Below, in pieces: positions 49,806 to 62,802 of a stretch of 64,000 nt of DNA. The position numbers and the translations under genes were made by a program. The notes under the pieces were generated by a model. It was given only the letters and a program-made list of their open reading frames with translations. It searched no databases and was not told the DNA's origin. Source of the DNA: Lycorma delicatula (Eukaryota > Arthropoda > Insecta > Hemiptera > Fulgoridae); contig NC_134456.1 in the NCBI RefSeq assembly GCF_047948215.1, forward strand, positions 80,094,515-80,158,514, written 5' to 3'. Position 1 is the first letter of the stretch; each line of letters starts with the position of its first letter.

Positions 49806-49879
49806 GAATACATTAGGTCTGAAATAAGGTGTTTCCCAAATTTCATTAAAATTGGAAACGATTTCTTGATATTGTATAT

Positions 49880-52800
49880 TATTACCAAATTAGGTTTAAT
49901 CCTGTTATAAATCTAACATAATTACATAGAAGAAAATTTTTTTTCACCAAGTACATTTGTATTTCTTGAAGCAGGTTGCAGGCAGATTGCTCACCTTTTC
50001 CTTTGCTCATTGCTGCCACATGCATAATAATTGTTTCTTGGAAACTTATCAAGCTCAAATTTTTAAACATTTATATCACCACCAGTCATTTATAGTGGAA
50101 TATTTTTACTAGACTACCATTCTTCTGGTATTCCATTCAACAGCAGAAACCATAAATTGATATTCGATTAAATTTTCTCATTATTACCTTTTGTATACAA
50201 TGTAGGCATTTAATGCTATAAGAATTAAATGTAATCTTTTGCCATATTTTACAGTGCTTGTTTCGCTGAAATATGAGTGTAACCTTTGAGCTAAGCTAAC
50301 ATTACCTCCCATATTTTTATTGTAGTTGTTAATAATTTTTGGCTTTTGTTTTATTATCAAAGATATTTGTATGCCTCATTTTAACACCCTACTAGTTTTA
50401 ACATCTTTTGCTTTAGTTAACATCTTTAACTTTAGTTGATTTCGAATATTAAAAGAACTTGACATTTTGTGGATGACTTCTCTTGTATCAGTTAACTAAA
50501 GGTTTGTTGTTCAGCAAATACTTTTTCTCATCGCCACAATAAGAGCTAATTTCAATTAAGTTTGTTGGGAAAAATAAATAAACAAAAAATCTTATTCTGT
50601 CTGTTATATAAGTAACAGTAGGTGCATTTGGTGGGGAATAATATTTCTGTTCAGAGATTTAATTTAAAGGAAGATTGTGAACATGCCCTGGATCATTAAT
50701 TTCATCTACTTCTAGTCATTTTCTTATATGAGGTGAACTTGGAGAATGTTTAACAGAAGTACAATATCAAGGCCGTGTTTGGTGTGTTGGTAAACATTTG
50801 TCTGAATTAGAAATAATACATTATGGTATCTGTTGTACATTTTTTGAAATAATCTCAATTTTATATGTATTATTTTAAGGTGAAAGTCATGTTAAATTAT
50901 TTGGATTTGAAGGCCCTGGTTTGACAGCGTTCAGATTATAAGTTTAATCCTTACCTGTGTCATCAATGTTTTTAGATTCTGAATTGCTGTACAAACTTGA
51001 AGAATCTGTTATTTATATTGCCGAACAGTATCTCATTATGTCAAGGGAATTTTAAAAAACAGATGAATTGAATTTGTACCCTCCATCATTATTTTGGATT
51101 AATTAAAGTTAAATATATTTGTATTGTATTTCATTATCTTTATGACTTTTAAGATGTCTGTGTTGCCCTCAAAGGGATTCAATGTTTCTGATGTCAAAAG
51201 TTTAAAAATTAATACATAAAATATTGTAAAACTTGTATGGCTTTCTATTTGAAACTTTTTTAAGGGTTTACAGAACTTACGCCCCATTTTTTATATTCTT
51301 ACTATATGCTGATATACGAAGTGGTAAAAGAAATACATTATCATATAAAACCCAGTGTTTATCTGAATTATTACAAGTATTACATTATATAATATAATAC
51401 AGTTACATAATTCTTAAAAAATTAGTTCACATAACATGCAGTATTATTTCAGCAGTCTGAATAGTAATTGTAAAATTCTGTATATATCTATATATAATAC
51501 ATTAAGATTATGCACCATTTATAAGTCTCCATAAATGTGATATTTCAAACCCCCCTTAAATATGGTACACGGAACTCCATCTCCCCCTGCCATGTATGTA
51601 TCAGATAGATTTAAGATGAAAATGTAAAAAGGTTTGTTAAAATTCAAGTTTGTTTTCACTGGCTTATTGATGTGTCCAGTCACTGTGATACAACCAGAAT
51701 CAGCTATTTTGTAGCAACTGTATTTTTCATGTTTTCTAATGTTCTGTACAATTTTTTACTGTAATATTTGCATCATTGTACTTAATTTTCCCCAGTTTAG
51801 AAATAAATTGTTATGCAGTTAACGTTATTTTTTTTTTAATTTTTAACCTTAGTGTCACATCAAACTTGAAGTTTCATAAAGTAAATAGAGGCAACATGCA
51901 AAATTTTCGCATGGATCTGCTTGTTCATAAAACATTTAAATAAGGTTTACATATTGGGATTCTCTTTATTAGTAAATATATTTGCATTATGTTAGTGATA
52001 TTTGCATACAAGTATCACTAGAAAAAAAATCTAAAAAAAAAACAAGAATTAGACTAAGTATTAGATCAAAATATTTGACAATATTTAAGTAGTTTTGAAT
52101 AATTAAAACAGTAAATTAATAAATAAAATTATTAAACAAAATGCTGCCAAACACTTAAATCGTTATGCTTACTAAAAAATTCATAATATGCATTCAATCC
52201 AATTTTTCATAAAATGTCCCTTTAGGTAGGTTTAAAGTTTTAAGTTATTAATTAGTCTTCTGAAGTTTTGCGTTGAAGAATTTTATAGCTAAATATAAAG
52301 AGATTTTTTCATTTTTTATTAAATTGCAATGATCTGCAATTTAAATTCTGTTTGTAGTGGTATGATTATGCAAATAACTATATAAAATTGATATATATTT
52401 GTTAGACTTAATAAACATATAAAGATAATGTTTTAATACTTAAAATCTGGGTGACAGATTTGTTGATCTTGGATTTGATTCCTAACAAGGATCTTGCATT
52501 TTCTCCCATCATCTTCCTGATTAAAATATTTGCAAAAACCTGACAGAGTTTGATACAGTAGAACAGAAATAGAATAGACTTTCAGTGGATTTAAAATTTA
52601 CTATTGATTAACCAAACAAGTTTTTTCAGGTTTAATAATGTGTGTCGTCTTTTTAGTGAACCAAAAACTTTTTTCAGCATAGTGGCACTGTATTTGAGGA
52701 AAATAAATCATTTTTACTTTTAATACTTATTAAGAGAAATATTCTTTAGTCAGCTTCTCAGTAGCCAGTGTGCCTAATCGGTTCAGTTTTGGATGTAACA

Positions 52801-53300
52801 CTGTAAGATTAATGTATATATATTTATGATGTGCCTTATTGTTAGGAACAAATAAAAAATCTGTGTCTTGAATTTTGTCCTGGTGTAAAATATTGGGTGT
52901 TATTTAGATCACTAAACCTAAGCTTAATTTCTTTAAGTGCCAGTGGTATTTAATAAATTGCCAAATGGTTTGTCATTTTTTTGCTAAAGTTTGTTGTATT
53001 AATCTATGTATTAGCTTAAGTTAAATATTTTTTAGGCTCAGGTTTAATTTTAATGTTTTAGCACCTGTTTGTATATACATATATTTTTTTAATAAATATC
53101 TGGAAATAGTTTAACATTGTGGTCTGTTATTTGAGATTTTATCTATAATTTTAATTAATTTATAATTAATAAACAAGAATTTGTCTTGTAGGGTATGTTC
53201 ATTATTTAATGAATTTTTTTTATCTTACCCTATTAAATAATTTATGTATTAAGGTAAAAATTTAAATATCTAGAAATAAATATTATCTTTCTGTGAGATA
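49880..53300. other. Intergenic region, nothing recognised
   Basis: AT-rich sequence of 3.4 kb. I read both strands and found no gene or repeat that I can support. A weak tRNA-like B box (GGATTTGATTCC) near 52470 may be a SINE remnant. Confidence 0.45.
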
Positions 53301-53367
53301 GTATTGTCTCATAATATTTTTTTTCCTAATATTATAATTTCTTTAATTTTTTTACTTTTATCACAGG

Positions 53368-53600
53368 CTAATGTGTCAACTGCAGAACCTGAGAGCCCAA
53401 ATAACCCTTCTGTTATTTCGTTTATTGAAATCTACATTGAAATCCCAAAACATCAAATGTATCCAAAAACAAATTACAATTGGTCATGTTGTACTGAAGT
53501 TGAACACTGCGTGTGTAGTATCAAAAAATATTTCATTACTAGAAACTGCATAGCTTATTATAATGCCCTTGTTATTAAAGTAGGAGAAGATAATTCTTAA
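53368..53600 (+). other. Open frame after an acceptor-like site, unassigned
   Basis: A pyrimidine tract and TTTTATCACAG precede an open region of about 230 bp, with two overlapping frames on the + strand (to 53553 and to 53600). It could be a terminal exon of an unseen gene, but neither frame shows a family pattern, and no matching upstream exon is visible. Chance is possible. Confidence 0.2.
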
Positions 53601-53884
53601 AATAAGAATTTAGAAAGTATTCTTAACATGCACTGCCACCATTATAAAGAAAAGTTTTGTCCTATGCAACTTTTTTCCCTTTTACTGGTACTAGCTTCAT
53701 GAAGACAATTTTCTGCCTTAATGATTAAAAATAATCCAAATGTTGTTGTAGCATATTCAACAGTGGCACATTACTGCTCTGTCTGTGTGTCGCAGTCATC
53801 AACATTCTTGATTTCCTATGTAAATTATTTTCTTTTGACATTCATTGTTCATCAGTTTCACTTTTTTTTTCTTTTTTTTTGTTA

Positions 53885-54032
53885 ATTCACCACATCGCTC
53901 AAAACTTGTGAATGGGAATGTAGGATTGAGATTTTGTAATGTATGAAAAATACCTTGCCTGACCAGGAATCAAAACTGGGGAACCTAACAGATGAAAGGC
54001 TGAGATGTTGCTATCACTCTGACATGGAGGCT
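53885..54032 (-). mobile_element. tRNA-derived SINE, second family
   Basis: The - strand starts CCTCCATGTCAGAGTGATAG, a tRNA-like head with an A-box-like part, continues CATCTCAGCCTTTCATCTG, and has a B-box-like GTTTTGATTCCTGGTCAGGC. It then runs into GTATTTTTCATACATTAC and a body. The order head, A box, anticodon-like stem, B box and body is that of a tRNA-derived SINE. It is a family separate from the one at 578-875. Confidence 0.7.
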
Positions 54033-56789
54033 ACCATGATTAAAACAATTTGATATCTATTAAAAAAAAAAGTGAAATGTATTAAAAATCTTCATTACTT
54101 TCTGTACTTATAAGTTTCTGATTCTGAAAATTTTAAATCTGGATTGGTCATTAAATTCTTCATCTGAATTTCATGGCTGCTACATGATTTATTTAAATTG
54201 TACATAATATTCTCTTTTTTAGAAGTACATCTCTGTTAAGAGGAGCTAAATCTGAAGTTGTAACCTTTTCATAGCCAATAATGGAAATGCCCCCTGAACA
54301 CTGTTTTAACCTGACTAAAAAAATTCCATTTATGACATGAATAATTATTATTTTTTTTTTTTAACTGCAGATCATGGCATCTTTATATCTATTAGTAGCA
54401 ATACAGACAAGTAATATAATTATATATGTGTGTTTGTTTTTTCACATATGTGTTAGTTACAAGCATATTTAAAAAAAAATAAAATACCTCATATATTCTA
54501 AAATAATATTTAAATATTTTAAAAAAGAATATATAATTTCTCTTGCATGTTAACACTGGTAAACCTGTACTATGTCCTACGTGCAATTAATGTTTTTTAA
54601 ATATATAGTGTTTGATTAGTTCATACAAATACTACTATACCAGCTTTCAAATTCTATGATAAGAAATTTGTGACAACACAGTTTTCATAAATCATGGAGT
54701 GAGGGCATTTTGATTCATGTATTAAAGTTCTGTAAAGTGAAGTCTTTGCCTCCATCTTCACATTATGACTTGTGAGGGTTCTCCACAAACAAAAATCTTA
54801 TAAGATTTTTTTGGAAGGAGTGGTGAATTATAGATTGCTGTCGGGATATCTTGGTAAAAAATATTTTATTTCTTATTCATCCAGATAACCATGATTTCTG
54901 ATGAGACATCTTTCACCGATCACTGAAAACAGTTGCACAAAATGCTTTTATGCTTTGTTGTTGAATTTGTAGAAGAGATATGACGAGGCTGGTTGAAAAG
55001 GAATATTGAACATCTTGGTGGAGAAGGACATAGAAGGGCATTTGCTAGGCTTTGTACTAAGAGTTTTCAATCAGAATTTTTATGTTTGAGCAAGGATAGC
55101 AGTTTCCAAGTGATTTACATCAGAAAACTACTATGATGCTGTTTTTATGTAATCACACTCAGTAGCAGTTGCTAGCGTTTTTATCATAATTTTATTTAAT
55201 TAAAACTAGGACACAAATTTATTTCTTAATGGAACAAACAATTTGGTTATGATTTTCTGCTTTGCAAACAAATAATGCACCAAAATATTATCAAATCAAA
55301 AACATTCAGTATCATAGAGTATAAATATGGTCTTTATTTTTATGACTGCATGACTCATCTTTATAAATGTTAGATTTTGTACAAGTTCAGTGACAGCAAT
55401 TCAGTTGGGAATTTGACAAATACGTATAAATCTTTAGACATTTTCTGATAACTATATTGTATTGTGATTTAGTATATCTTTATTGTATTGTGATCTTAGT
55501 GTATCAGGTTTATTACCCTGCAGACGAATGGTAAACATAGCTAAAAAGGGTTTGAATCTCAATCATAACTTCTTGATTTCTTGCTGATGCATTTTGAGTA
55601 TTTATCTCTTTAGTGAATAGTAAGTGTTGTCTTCAACATTGACATAGTAAGCTACTAATGACTGAATTTCAGTCAGTACTTGAAGTACTTCCTCAGACTT
55701 ATGTTATCTTGTTTACATGAATATATTCATTACTGTTTACCAGATAATCCGCTTAAATGCTCCTGTGGGTGCTTGAGCTCAGATTATATATTTTTTTGCT
55801 TTAATTTCCTGCTCTCTCGCTCTCTGCTTTTTATCTGTGCAACTTTTCATCATGGATAGTTTCCTTGACTTAATTAATTGTAACTTTCTTCTGAGTACTC
55901 CAAAACTGATAATAATCATTCAATGTGAACTTTTGATGGATGAACCCAGTTATATCGACTTATACTGATGATTTTAGGAAGGGTGATAATGTTGGGTGTA
56001 TCTTACTTTAAAAAGGACTTTTCATGTTGCTTTACCATTTATTACTAAACTACTTCCTGTATCTTCTTCACAAAGCAGATGGCTTCTGTCATCTTCTGGT
56101 TTGCTTTAAATATGTGCACTTCAAGCACTATCTGCCATATTGGTCTTTATAGGCATGCTCAGGTGCTGTTGTTCTCACACTATGTTGATATTAATGCTGG
56201 AAATTTTCTCTTAATTAGGAAGACAAGTATTTTTTCAATTATGGTCAAAAGTTTGTTGGATTTGAACTGTGTTTAGAAATATTTTATCATAAAATTTAGT
56301 TTAAGTTTAACACTGAAAAAGTTTACATTTTTAAATTAGCATTTTTTTTGTATTTTATAAAAAAAATATATATATAATATTTAATTTGGTCATAAAAATG
56401 ATAAATATTTATACTATTAGCATCCGCTGATACTTCAGATTGTGGTTCATGTAAAATAATTAGTATTATAATAATTTAAAATTGCTACCTTTCTGAATGA
56501 ATCAGCTTTATTTATCTCCCTATAGACATTAAAGTTTGTAAATATTCTTGTACATATAAGTGTTATAATGTAAAAGTTGTGAAATATTTTAAAAAAAGTA
56601 TTGAAAATTAAAAAAAGAAAACTTATGGGATTAGAATTTGTATGTTCTGTTAATGACTACTTTGTATACTCATATGCAAGTTAACATTATGCACGTATCT
56701 TATGTTAGCATTATCTTGATCAACAATGGTTACATTTTTTAAATTTATTTATGCTTTAATACCATCAAATATTTGATTAATGTTGAGTA
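54033..56789. other. Intergenic region, nothing recognised
   Basis: AT-rich sequence with a few GC-richer patches (about 54830-55060 and 55500-56260). I find no protein family pattern in any of the six frames. Confidence 0.45.
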
Positions 56790-57400
56790 CAGGGCGAGTC
56801 AAACTTTAAATTAAATCTAAAGGAAAGGATTTTTTCAAAGGAGTAATAGTATTTTTCAACTAAAGATTGCTTTAGCTTGTTTAAATGTATAAATACTTTA
56901 GACATATTACTGAAGAATGAAGAGAAATCAGATAACCATCCATGAGTGCAACTCCCAGTTACACTTTGAATTCATTCCCAAGCATCATACTACTGCTGAG
57001 CTGTACCATTATGTTCTGAGGCATCTGAAGAAAACACTGGGCATTTGGCCTAAATTGTCAAGTAAGGACAATTGAGTGATTTATCATAAAAATGTTCATA
57101 CCCACAGTTTTCAAAATGAATGAGTGTTTCGAATGCAGAAAAATGATCATCATTTCCATTCCCCTTCACTTACTGGATTTGGCTGTGTGATTTCTTACCA
57201 AAGATAAAGTTGAAACTAAAAGGTCTCTTTGTGATGGTATACAGAAGACCCAGATTCAGTTAAGTCTTTTTTTTTGTGAAAAGGTTCCAGCATGATTTTT
57301 AGATGGTGCCTAACATACTTAAAAAAAGTAGAGAATAGTGAGAGCAAGTGGTGTGTCACTGCATAACTGATTACGTTGAGAAGGATGGTAGGCAAATTTA
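56790..57400 (+). mobile_element. Old mariner-like relic
   Basis: On the + strand, broken frames read VTIHECNSQLHFEF-like sequence near 56935. Near 57175-57235 they read WLCDFLPKIKLKLKGLF, which matches the third catalytic block and the following strand of mariner transposases (C-D-F-F-L-F-P-K-x-K-L-K-L-K-G). The left boundary GGGCGAGTCAAACTTTA (from 56792) may be a terminal repeat. I could not find its partner. Confidence 0.5.
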
Positions 57401-59150
57401 AATCAGATTCATTTTCTTATAAGTATAGTCTTGAAATTTGTTTGTTTACTTTAACATAAGATGATAAAACTATACCTTTTTTTTAATATAATTCAAAATA
57501 TAGAACAGGTGCTATTAAACTAAACATCAAAGTGAAATTGAATTATTAAAAAATAAAAAAAATAACACCTATAACATTACCAATGTAACTTTTATATCTA
57601 CTTAATTTATGAAAAGACCGAAGTCTAAAGAAAACAAGAAAAAAATTTTGTTTTTTTTTTAACTTTGTGGGTGTTCTGCACTTTTTCTTTATTACTTCTT
57701 GCTTGGGCAATTGAAGGTTGGATTAACTGCCCTGGTTCTATCTGTGGCATCTTGTTTGCACCTTCATAGTAGGGCATTACATGGGTATTCGTATTGGGTC
57801 AACTCTTCTTTAATGGAGCTTAGTGCGAGATAGTCAAACTCTCTAAGGGTTCTGTTTCCTGTCTGGGTGTTGCATACTAGGGTCAGGTGTGTACTGGGTA
57901 CAACCAAAATTCTCATTTATAATCAATCAAAAATCTAGTGTGGCTGCTGGATTTGTAATGAAATTTATATTAAACTTACTAAAATTTTCTGTCCTCAGTA
58001 TACTTAACTGCCTGTACAAAATAACTGCATTAGGCAAAGCTGCAACATATAAGTGTGTTAATCCATGTTGAAGGCAAAAAGAAGTTTTGACTTTTTCTTT
58101 ATTGTTTGGGTTTAAATCATTGTTTTATTAATTCATGCATAATGCAGAATTCTAAAACAGTTTCTTCACTGTGCCTTGGATCACTGCTAATACTGGTTGT
58201 AACAGTCATCACTTTGAAAGTCGAGCCTTCCCTTTATGGGTAATCTATCAATTCATTGGTGCCTTGTAATTTCTTTTGAAGTTGATTCATTAAGCTACTT
58301 TTTTCAAATGAATTTATTGTGAATTCTTTCTTTTATTATTTAAAATTTTATCATAGTTGTTTTCTGCCTGATTATCTGTGTCTACATTTGCAGATAATCT
58401 GTGGAAGTAGTATTTAGCATTTCAACTTTATATCTTTTGAAGACCCATCAATTCCCTAGAATACCTAAATATTATCAATGATTGATTCATGGTCACTATA
58501 AATTGTTTTTTGTTGCAGACAGTTTATGCCATTTTTAATTACATTGATGTACTTGTAGCACAGCACATATGTATGTTCTGTTAACTTATGATGTTTCTAT
58601 ATACACTCCAGATTTCTGCCATATTATTATTCTTAAGAATGAAAAACAATGTTCTTGTAATAGCATTGTATTGATTATATCTGTCCAATATCTAGAAAAA
58701 AATAATTATAAAGAAATATTTTAGTGACAAGTAGCATTTGAATAGAAAGAACCAAAATTTCATCATTGTATTAGGAAATAGTGCATTTTTCATTTATTAA
58801 TTAATCTTTTAGTAATTACATTTCAAATTTTGCGCCCATGAGGAGGGTTTTGGTATCAAACAAGCATGAATTCCACTTGATAGAATTAAATGAACATTTT
58901 TGTAAATGTTGTTTCCATTTGCACACTTTTAAATTTAATAATTTAACGTGAGTAGCACCTTGGTTTAGATTGATCGCAAAAGTTTGTTTAATGAATATAT
59001 AATATATATTAAACGAAATAAAATTAAACATTCCTTACAATCAGTTACTGCGAGATTTTTATTTCAGATGATTATTCGTACACGTCGTTTAATTAATTAA
59101 ACATGCAGTTTAATTTTAAGAATATTTATTTTTATATCGGTATCATAATC
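57401..59150. other. Intergenic region, nothing recognised
   Basis: AT-rich, with a GC-richer patch at about 57680-57900 that reads as no known family. An open frame at 57889-58071 is probably chance. Confidence 0.4.
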
Positions 59151-59345
59151 GTGATAAGTTAGGCGTTCGGAGTAAATCACCTGGTACGTCGCCGACTAGC
59201 GTAACCCTACTGTTGGTCAGTGTTTCGTATTACAAAAACTGTGTGGTTAATACAGAGGTTTATTTGTGAATGCTCTGACTTTATCCTTAAAATCATACTG
59301 TGAGAACGGCTTTGAATTCAGATATTTAAGTCTGAAGTAACATAG
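59150..59345 (+). promoter_or_regulatory. Possible promoter and untranslated first exon
   Basis: After kilobases of AT-rich sequence there is a CpG-containing patch at 59160-59200 (GGCGTTCGG, ACGTCGCCGACTAGCG). About 145 bp further on a good donor, CATAG|GTAAAT (59345/59346), is seen, and an acceptor TTTTTCAG lies at 59502-59509. This would fit the start of a + strand gene whose coding exons lie beyond the window. No coding evidence supports it. Confidence 0.25.
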
Positions 59346-62300
59346 GTAAATATGTTGCATTATTTTGTTTTCATTCAGTGTGTCGAAAATGTTTTTCATT
59401 GGTGGCCTGTGGTTTATATATAGGTGTTGTTAAATTTTTTTTTGTTGAAGTTATATTTTTGTGGTTCACTATTTATCTTTAATAAATATTGATTCTATTG
59501 TTTTTCAGGGTCTTGTGAAAAATTGTCCAAGGATTGCATTTACTATCCTTAAATTGTATTTACAATTTTGGATATACGATTTAAAAATATTTTGTAGAAA
59601 TGCTATCATATTTTTAATTTATTTAGACGCATATTTAATAATAAAACACAATTTTAAAGTAATACCCCAAGTTCGTATTAACAAAATGTAATGTAATTTT
59701 GTGGATTCAGATCACTAGCGAGTAGTTAAAATACCCAAGGAATAGGCCATAGGAATGTTAAGTGTAACATATATTACTGTGGTTGTGGAAGTAAAGCATT
59801 GTATTCATTCAGTTAGGTATTTAAACAAGATTTTAAAGTTAAAACTCCACATGAGCTATACTTTCAGCAGACTGGTATGTGTGTGTGTGTTTTTGTAAAT
59901 ATCTAATTTGTTTATTAACTAATTATCAAAATTTGATTTATTAGAACTTTTTATTTATGAAAAGTGCACATCTAGGAATAACCTATGACAGTTTTAACAT
60001 TTATTTAGTAGTTTTTGTTAACAGCATTTTATGTAAGGGTTATTAAATCATAAGTTTTACATAAATCAGAATAAATATATTTATTGTAGTTTATCTAGAC
60101 TGTTGTTAATATTTAAAGTTAATATAGTAAAAGATACAAGTTCATGTTATATTCTTAATTATTTGTCATACCTAATATTTCCTGACAGTCTGTAAGAGTT
60201 TATAATGATCAGTATTATTGGATTGATTGTCTGTGTTATCTGTTATGTTTTCTTACATTAATTTCTTGAACTGAAAATTGTTTACACTTGCCTTAATTAG
60301 TTTCTTATGGTTCATAATATTTACTTCATTCATAATAATTTTGAAAAATATGTGTGAAATAAATTTTCATTTTGTTAAGTACATTGTGATTGTTTACAGT
60401 TGATAGAGTTTTGTCAAATTTAGTAAGAGTAAACGCACAGGTGTGCAGTAGTTTTACTTGGGATGCATGAAGCAGTTTTGGCTCTGTTAATAGTACAGTT
60501 GCAGGGATGATGTACTGTGACAGGATGTTGTATGTAGCAAAACATCAGTTACCGGTTTAACAGTCTATCCTCACTCTGTGTGTCAACTGAGATTTCTAAA
60601 CTTTGAAGAGTAATATTTGTATCTTGTGGCTGAGTGAAGCTGGTACATTGGTTTAACTTAGGTCATATTAGTAATATCTCAGTTGTCATTTAAATTAAGG
60701 TGTAGGTATTTATAAAACCTATAAATAATACCTTTGTTATAATTTGTTATTTTTGTGTGCTGTGTATCTTGTATAGGCTATTTTTTTTTATGTAGAATAC
60801 ATTGTCTAATGTATGATACACTAAGTAATAATGTACTACTGTTAGAGTATTTGAGGACATTTACCAACAAAAAATACATTATATTTTTTTCTTTTTACAA
60901 TGTGTATGATTTGACAATACTGCATGTTTAATTGTAATGTTTACAGTTGACAAGGTATGCGTATTAAATTTATCATATAAACCAAGAGTTGTTTATTACC
61001 TGAGAATGAATACCAAATTCACAGCCCCCAATAAGTTCTGAATTAGTAGGGTTCGGGGATGATTTTGTTCTTGTCTAACTTAATTACTTAGTATTGAAGA
61101 TCTCTAACTGATTTCAGTTGAGTGGCCAGTTAATTGTCCGCTATAGAAGAATTATATTTATAGACTTATGTTTGATTGGAACCTTTGTTCTAAAAGTTTA
61201 GAAGCCAGTTTTTCTTATATGGAGTTAACTGAATTTGCTAGGTTATGTTTAAATTTAATATTAATTTATTTTCTCTTCCTCTAACAAATACTAATTTTCT
61301 GTTTTATCTATAATTAATTTTTGTGTAAATACATATATTCATTTATTAAAAAAAAATTTTTGGCAGTTTATTTTACTTTTGATGCATGCAGTATTTTCCT
61401 TCCTGTCTATAAGTACTTCCATAGACATATGGGTATGTGTATAAGTTTTTCCATGTTCATATTCCTTCTAACTAGCTTATCCAGATCACTCTTCACCTCC
61501 TCATTGGTGTACCTTTTTCTTTCTCCCTTTAATCTTTATTTCAATCATTCCCTTACAAACCAGTGTTAAATCCTTTTCTTAACATACTTCTTCCGAGGTA
61601 CATCCTATACTCTTAACCATACATCTTCTGAATAATGTAGTTGCAATTTAAATAGTACTTATGTATTTGCAGTGTACATGTTCATTTTTTAGCAGTATTA
61701 ACTGAAAGTACTTTCTTAATAAATGGGTGATGTTTTTGTTAGTTATTTTATTTTACATTATTAGAATTTTCCTTTAGGTAATTTTAACAGTTAAATTGTA
61801 CTAATTGTGATGAACTGAACATGTGCAGCTTGCTTTTACATGCTATTTTATGCATATTGTACTGAAGGGATTGATTGCAGTTTGGTCAGTTATAATGCTA
61901 TATTGTTCTTAATTATGATTTTATAATGTAATCAGTGTATTGAAGACATAGAAACATGGAACTGCACAGTGTAACTGCAAGTTCTGCTACATCCAAACCT
62001 TAATTGTTGTACACTTTAATGTTTGTTTTACATTAATGGTTTTTACATCATTTTTAGTTGTGGCATATACAAATACTTTTTGTAGTAAGGCCAGTATCAT
62101 CCTTAAATGACCTGAGTTCCCAATAAATTTAATAGCAATTTGTTTATAAAATCATAACCTTTATTTTTGTTGTGAAAGTTATCGGGAACAAGAATTAAAA
62201 TATATAGCATTTTGCGGATACTACCTTTTACTCATATTAATACCAATCTGTATACCGTAATTAATGGAGTGTATTTTATTGTTTGAATTACTTCATTATC

Positions 62301-62730
62301 ATTGCTTATTGCCATTTGTTTTTTTCTGTTCTTTTATTTTATGACAGAATAAATGCTGCTGTATTTATTTGGTAATTAAACTTGCAGCAGGTGAGGTAAT
62401 TGCTAGACTATTAATATTAACAAGGTCAGGTAATCAACTAACAACGAAGTTAGTACATGCTCTTTTGCAGGGTGGTAGGAGGAATAGTACTTCTTTATAC
62501 CCTAAATGGCAGCTCCAACTTTATCTCGGTTCTGAGTAAACCTATTTGAAGACTTTTGTTTGGTTCTAGAAACTTGTACTTATGTAGTCGTAACTCATAA
62601 TTGTTAATCAAATAAAATAATTATCAGTAAACATGAAATTCACATAGGTTTTTTCCAGTTTTATAAAAGTATGCAATAAAAAAAAATTATACATGTTAGC
62701 ATGTATGTAAGAAAAAATAAAAGTTAGGAA
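59346..62730. other. Intergenic or intron sequence, nothing recognised
   Basis: AT-rich sequence with a short (GT)n at about 59878-59891. No coding or RNA feature was found. Confidence 0.4.
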
Positions 62731-62732
62731 AA

Positions 62733-62802
62733 AACTGGCACAAGAGACTTAAACCTGACCTCTTGATTATGAGACTGGAACGCTCACCAGTTGGCTGCTG
62801 CT
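62733..62802 (-). pseudogene. tRNA-Met-like relic (or SINE head)
   Basis: The - strand reads AACTGGTGAGCG, then TTCCAGTCTCATAATCAAGA and GGTCAGGTTTAAGTCTCTTG. The CAGTCTCATAATC core is the anticodon arm of elongator tRNA-Met, with anticodon CAT in a CTCATAA loop, and the B box is degenerate (GTTTAAGTC). The acceptor stem does not pair well, so a functional tRNA is unlikely. Confidence 0.5.

Noticed and set aside
52440..52510. tRNA-derived SINE near a GGATTTGATTCC box
   Set aside because: A B-box-like word alone, without a clear A box or body, is not enough.
54830..55200. Possible coding patch on the + strand
   Set aside because: It is slightly GC-richer, but no frame stays open or fits a family, so it is left unassigned.
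62733..62802. Functional tRNA-Met gene
   Set aside because: The anticodon arm is recognisable, but the acceptor and T arms do not pair and the B box is degenerate.
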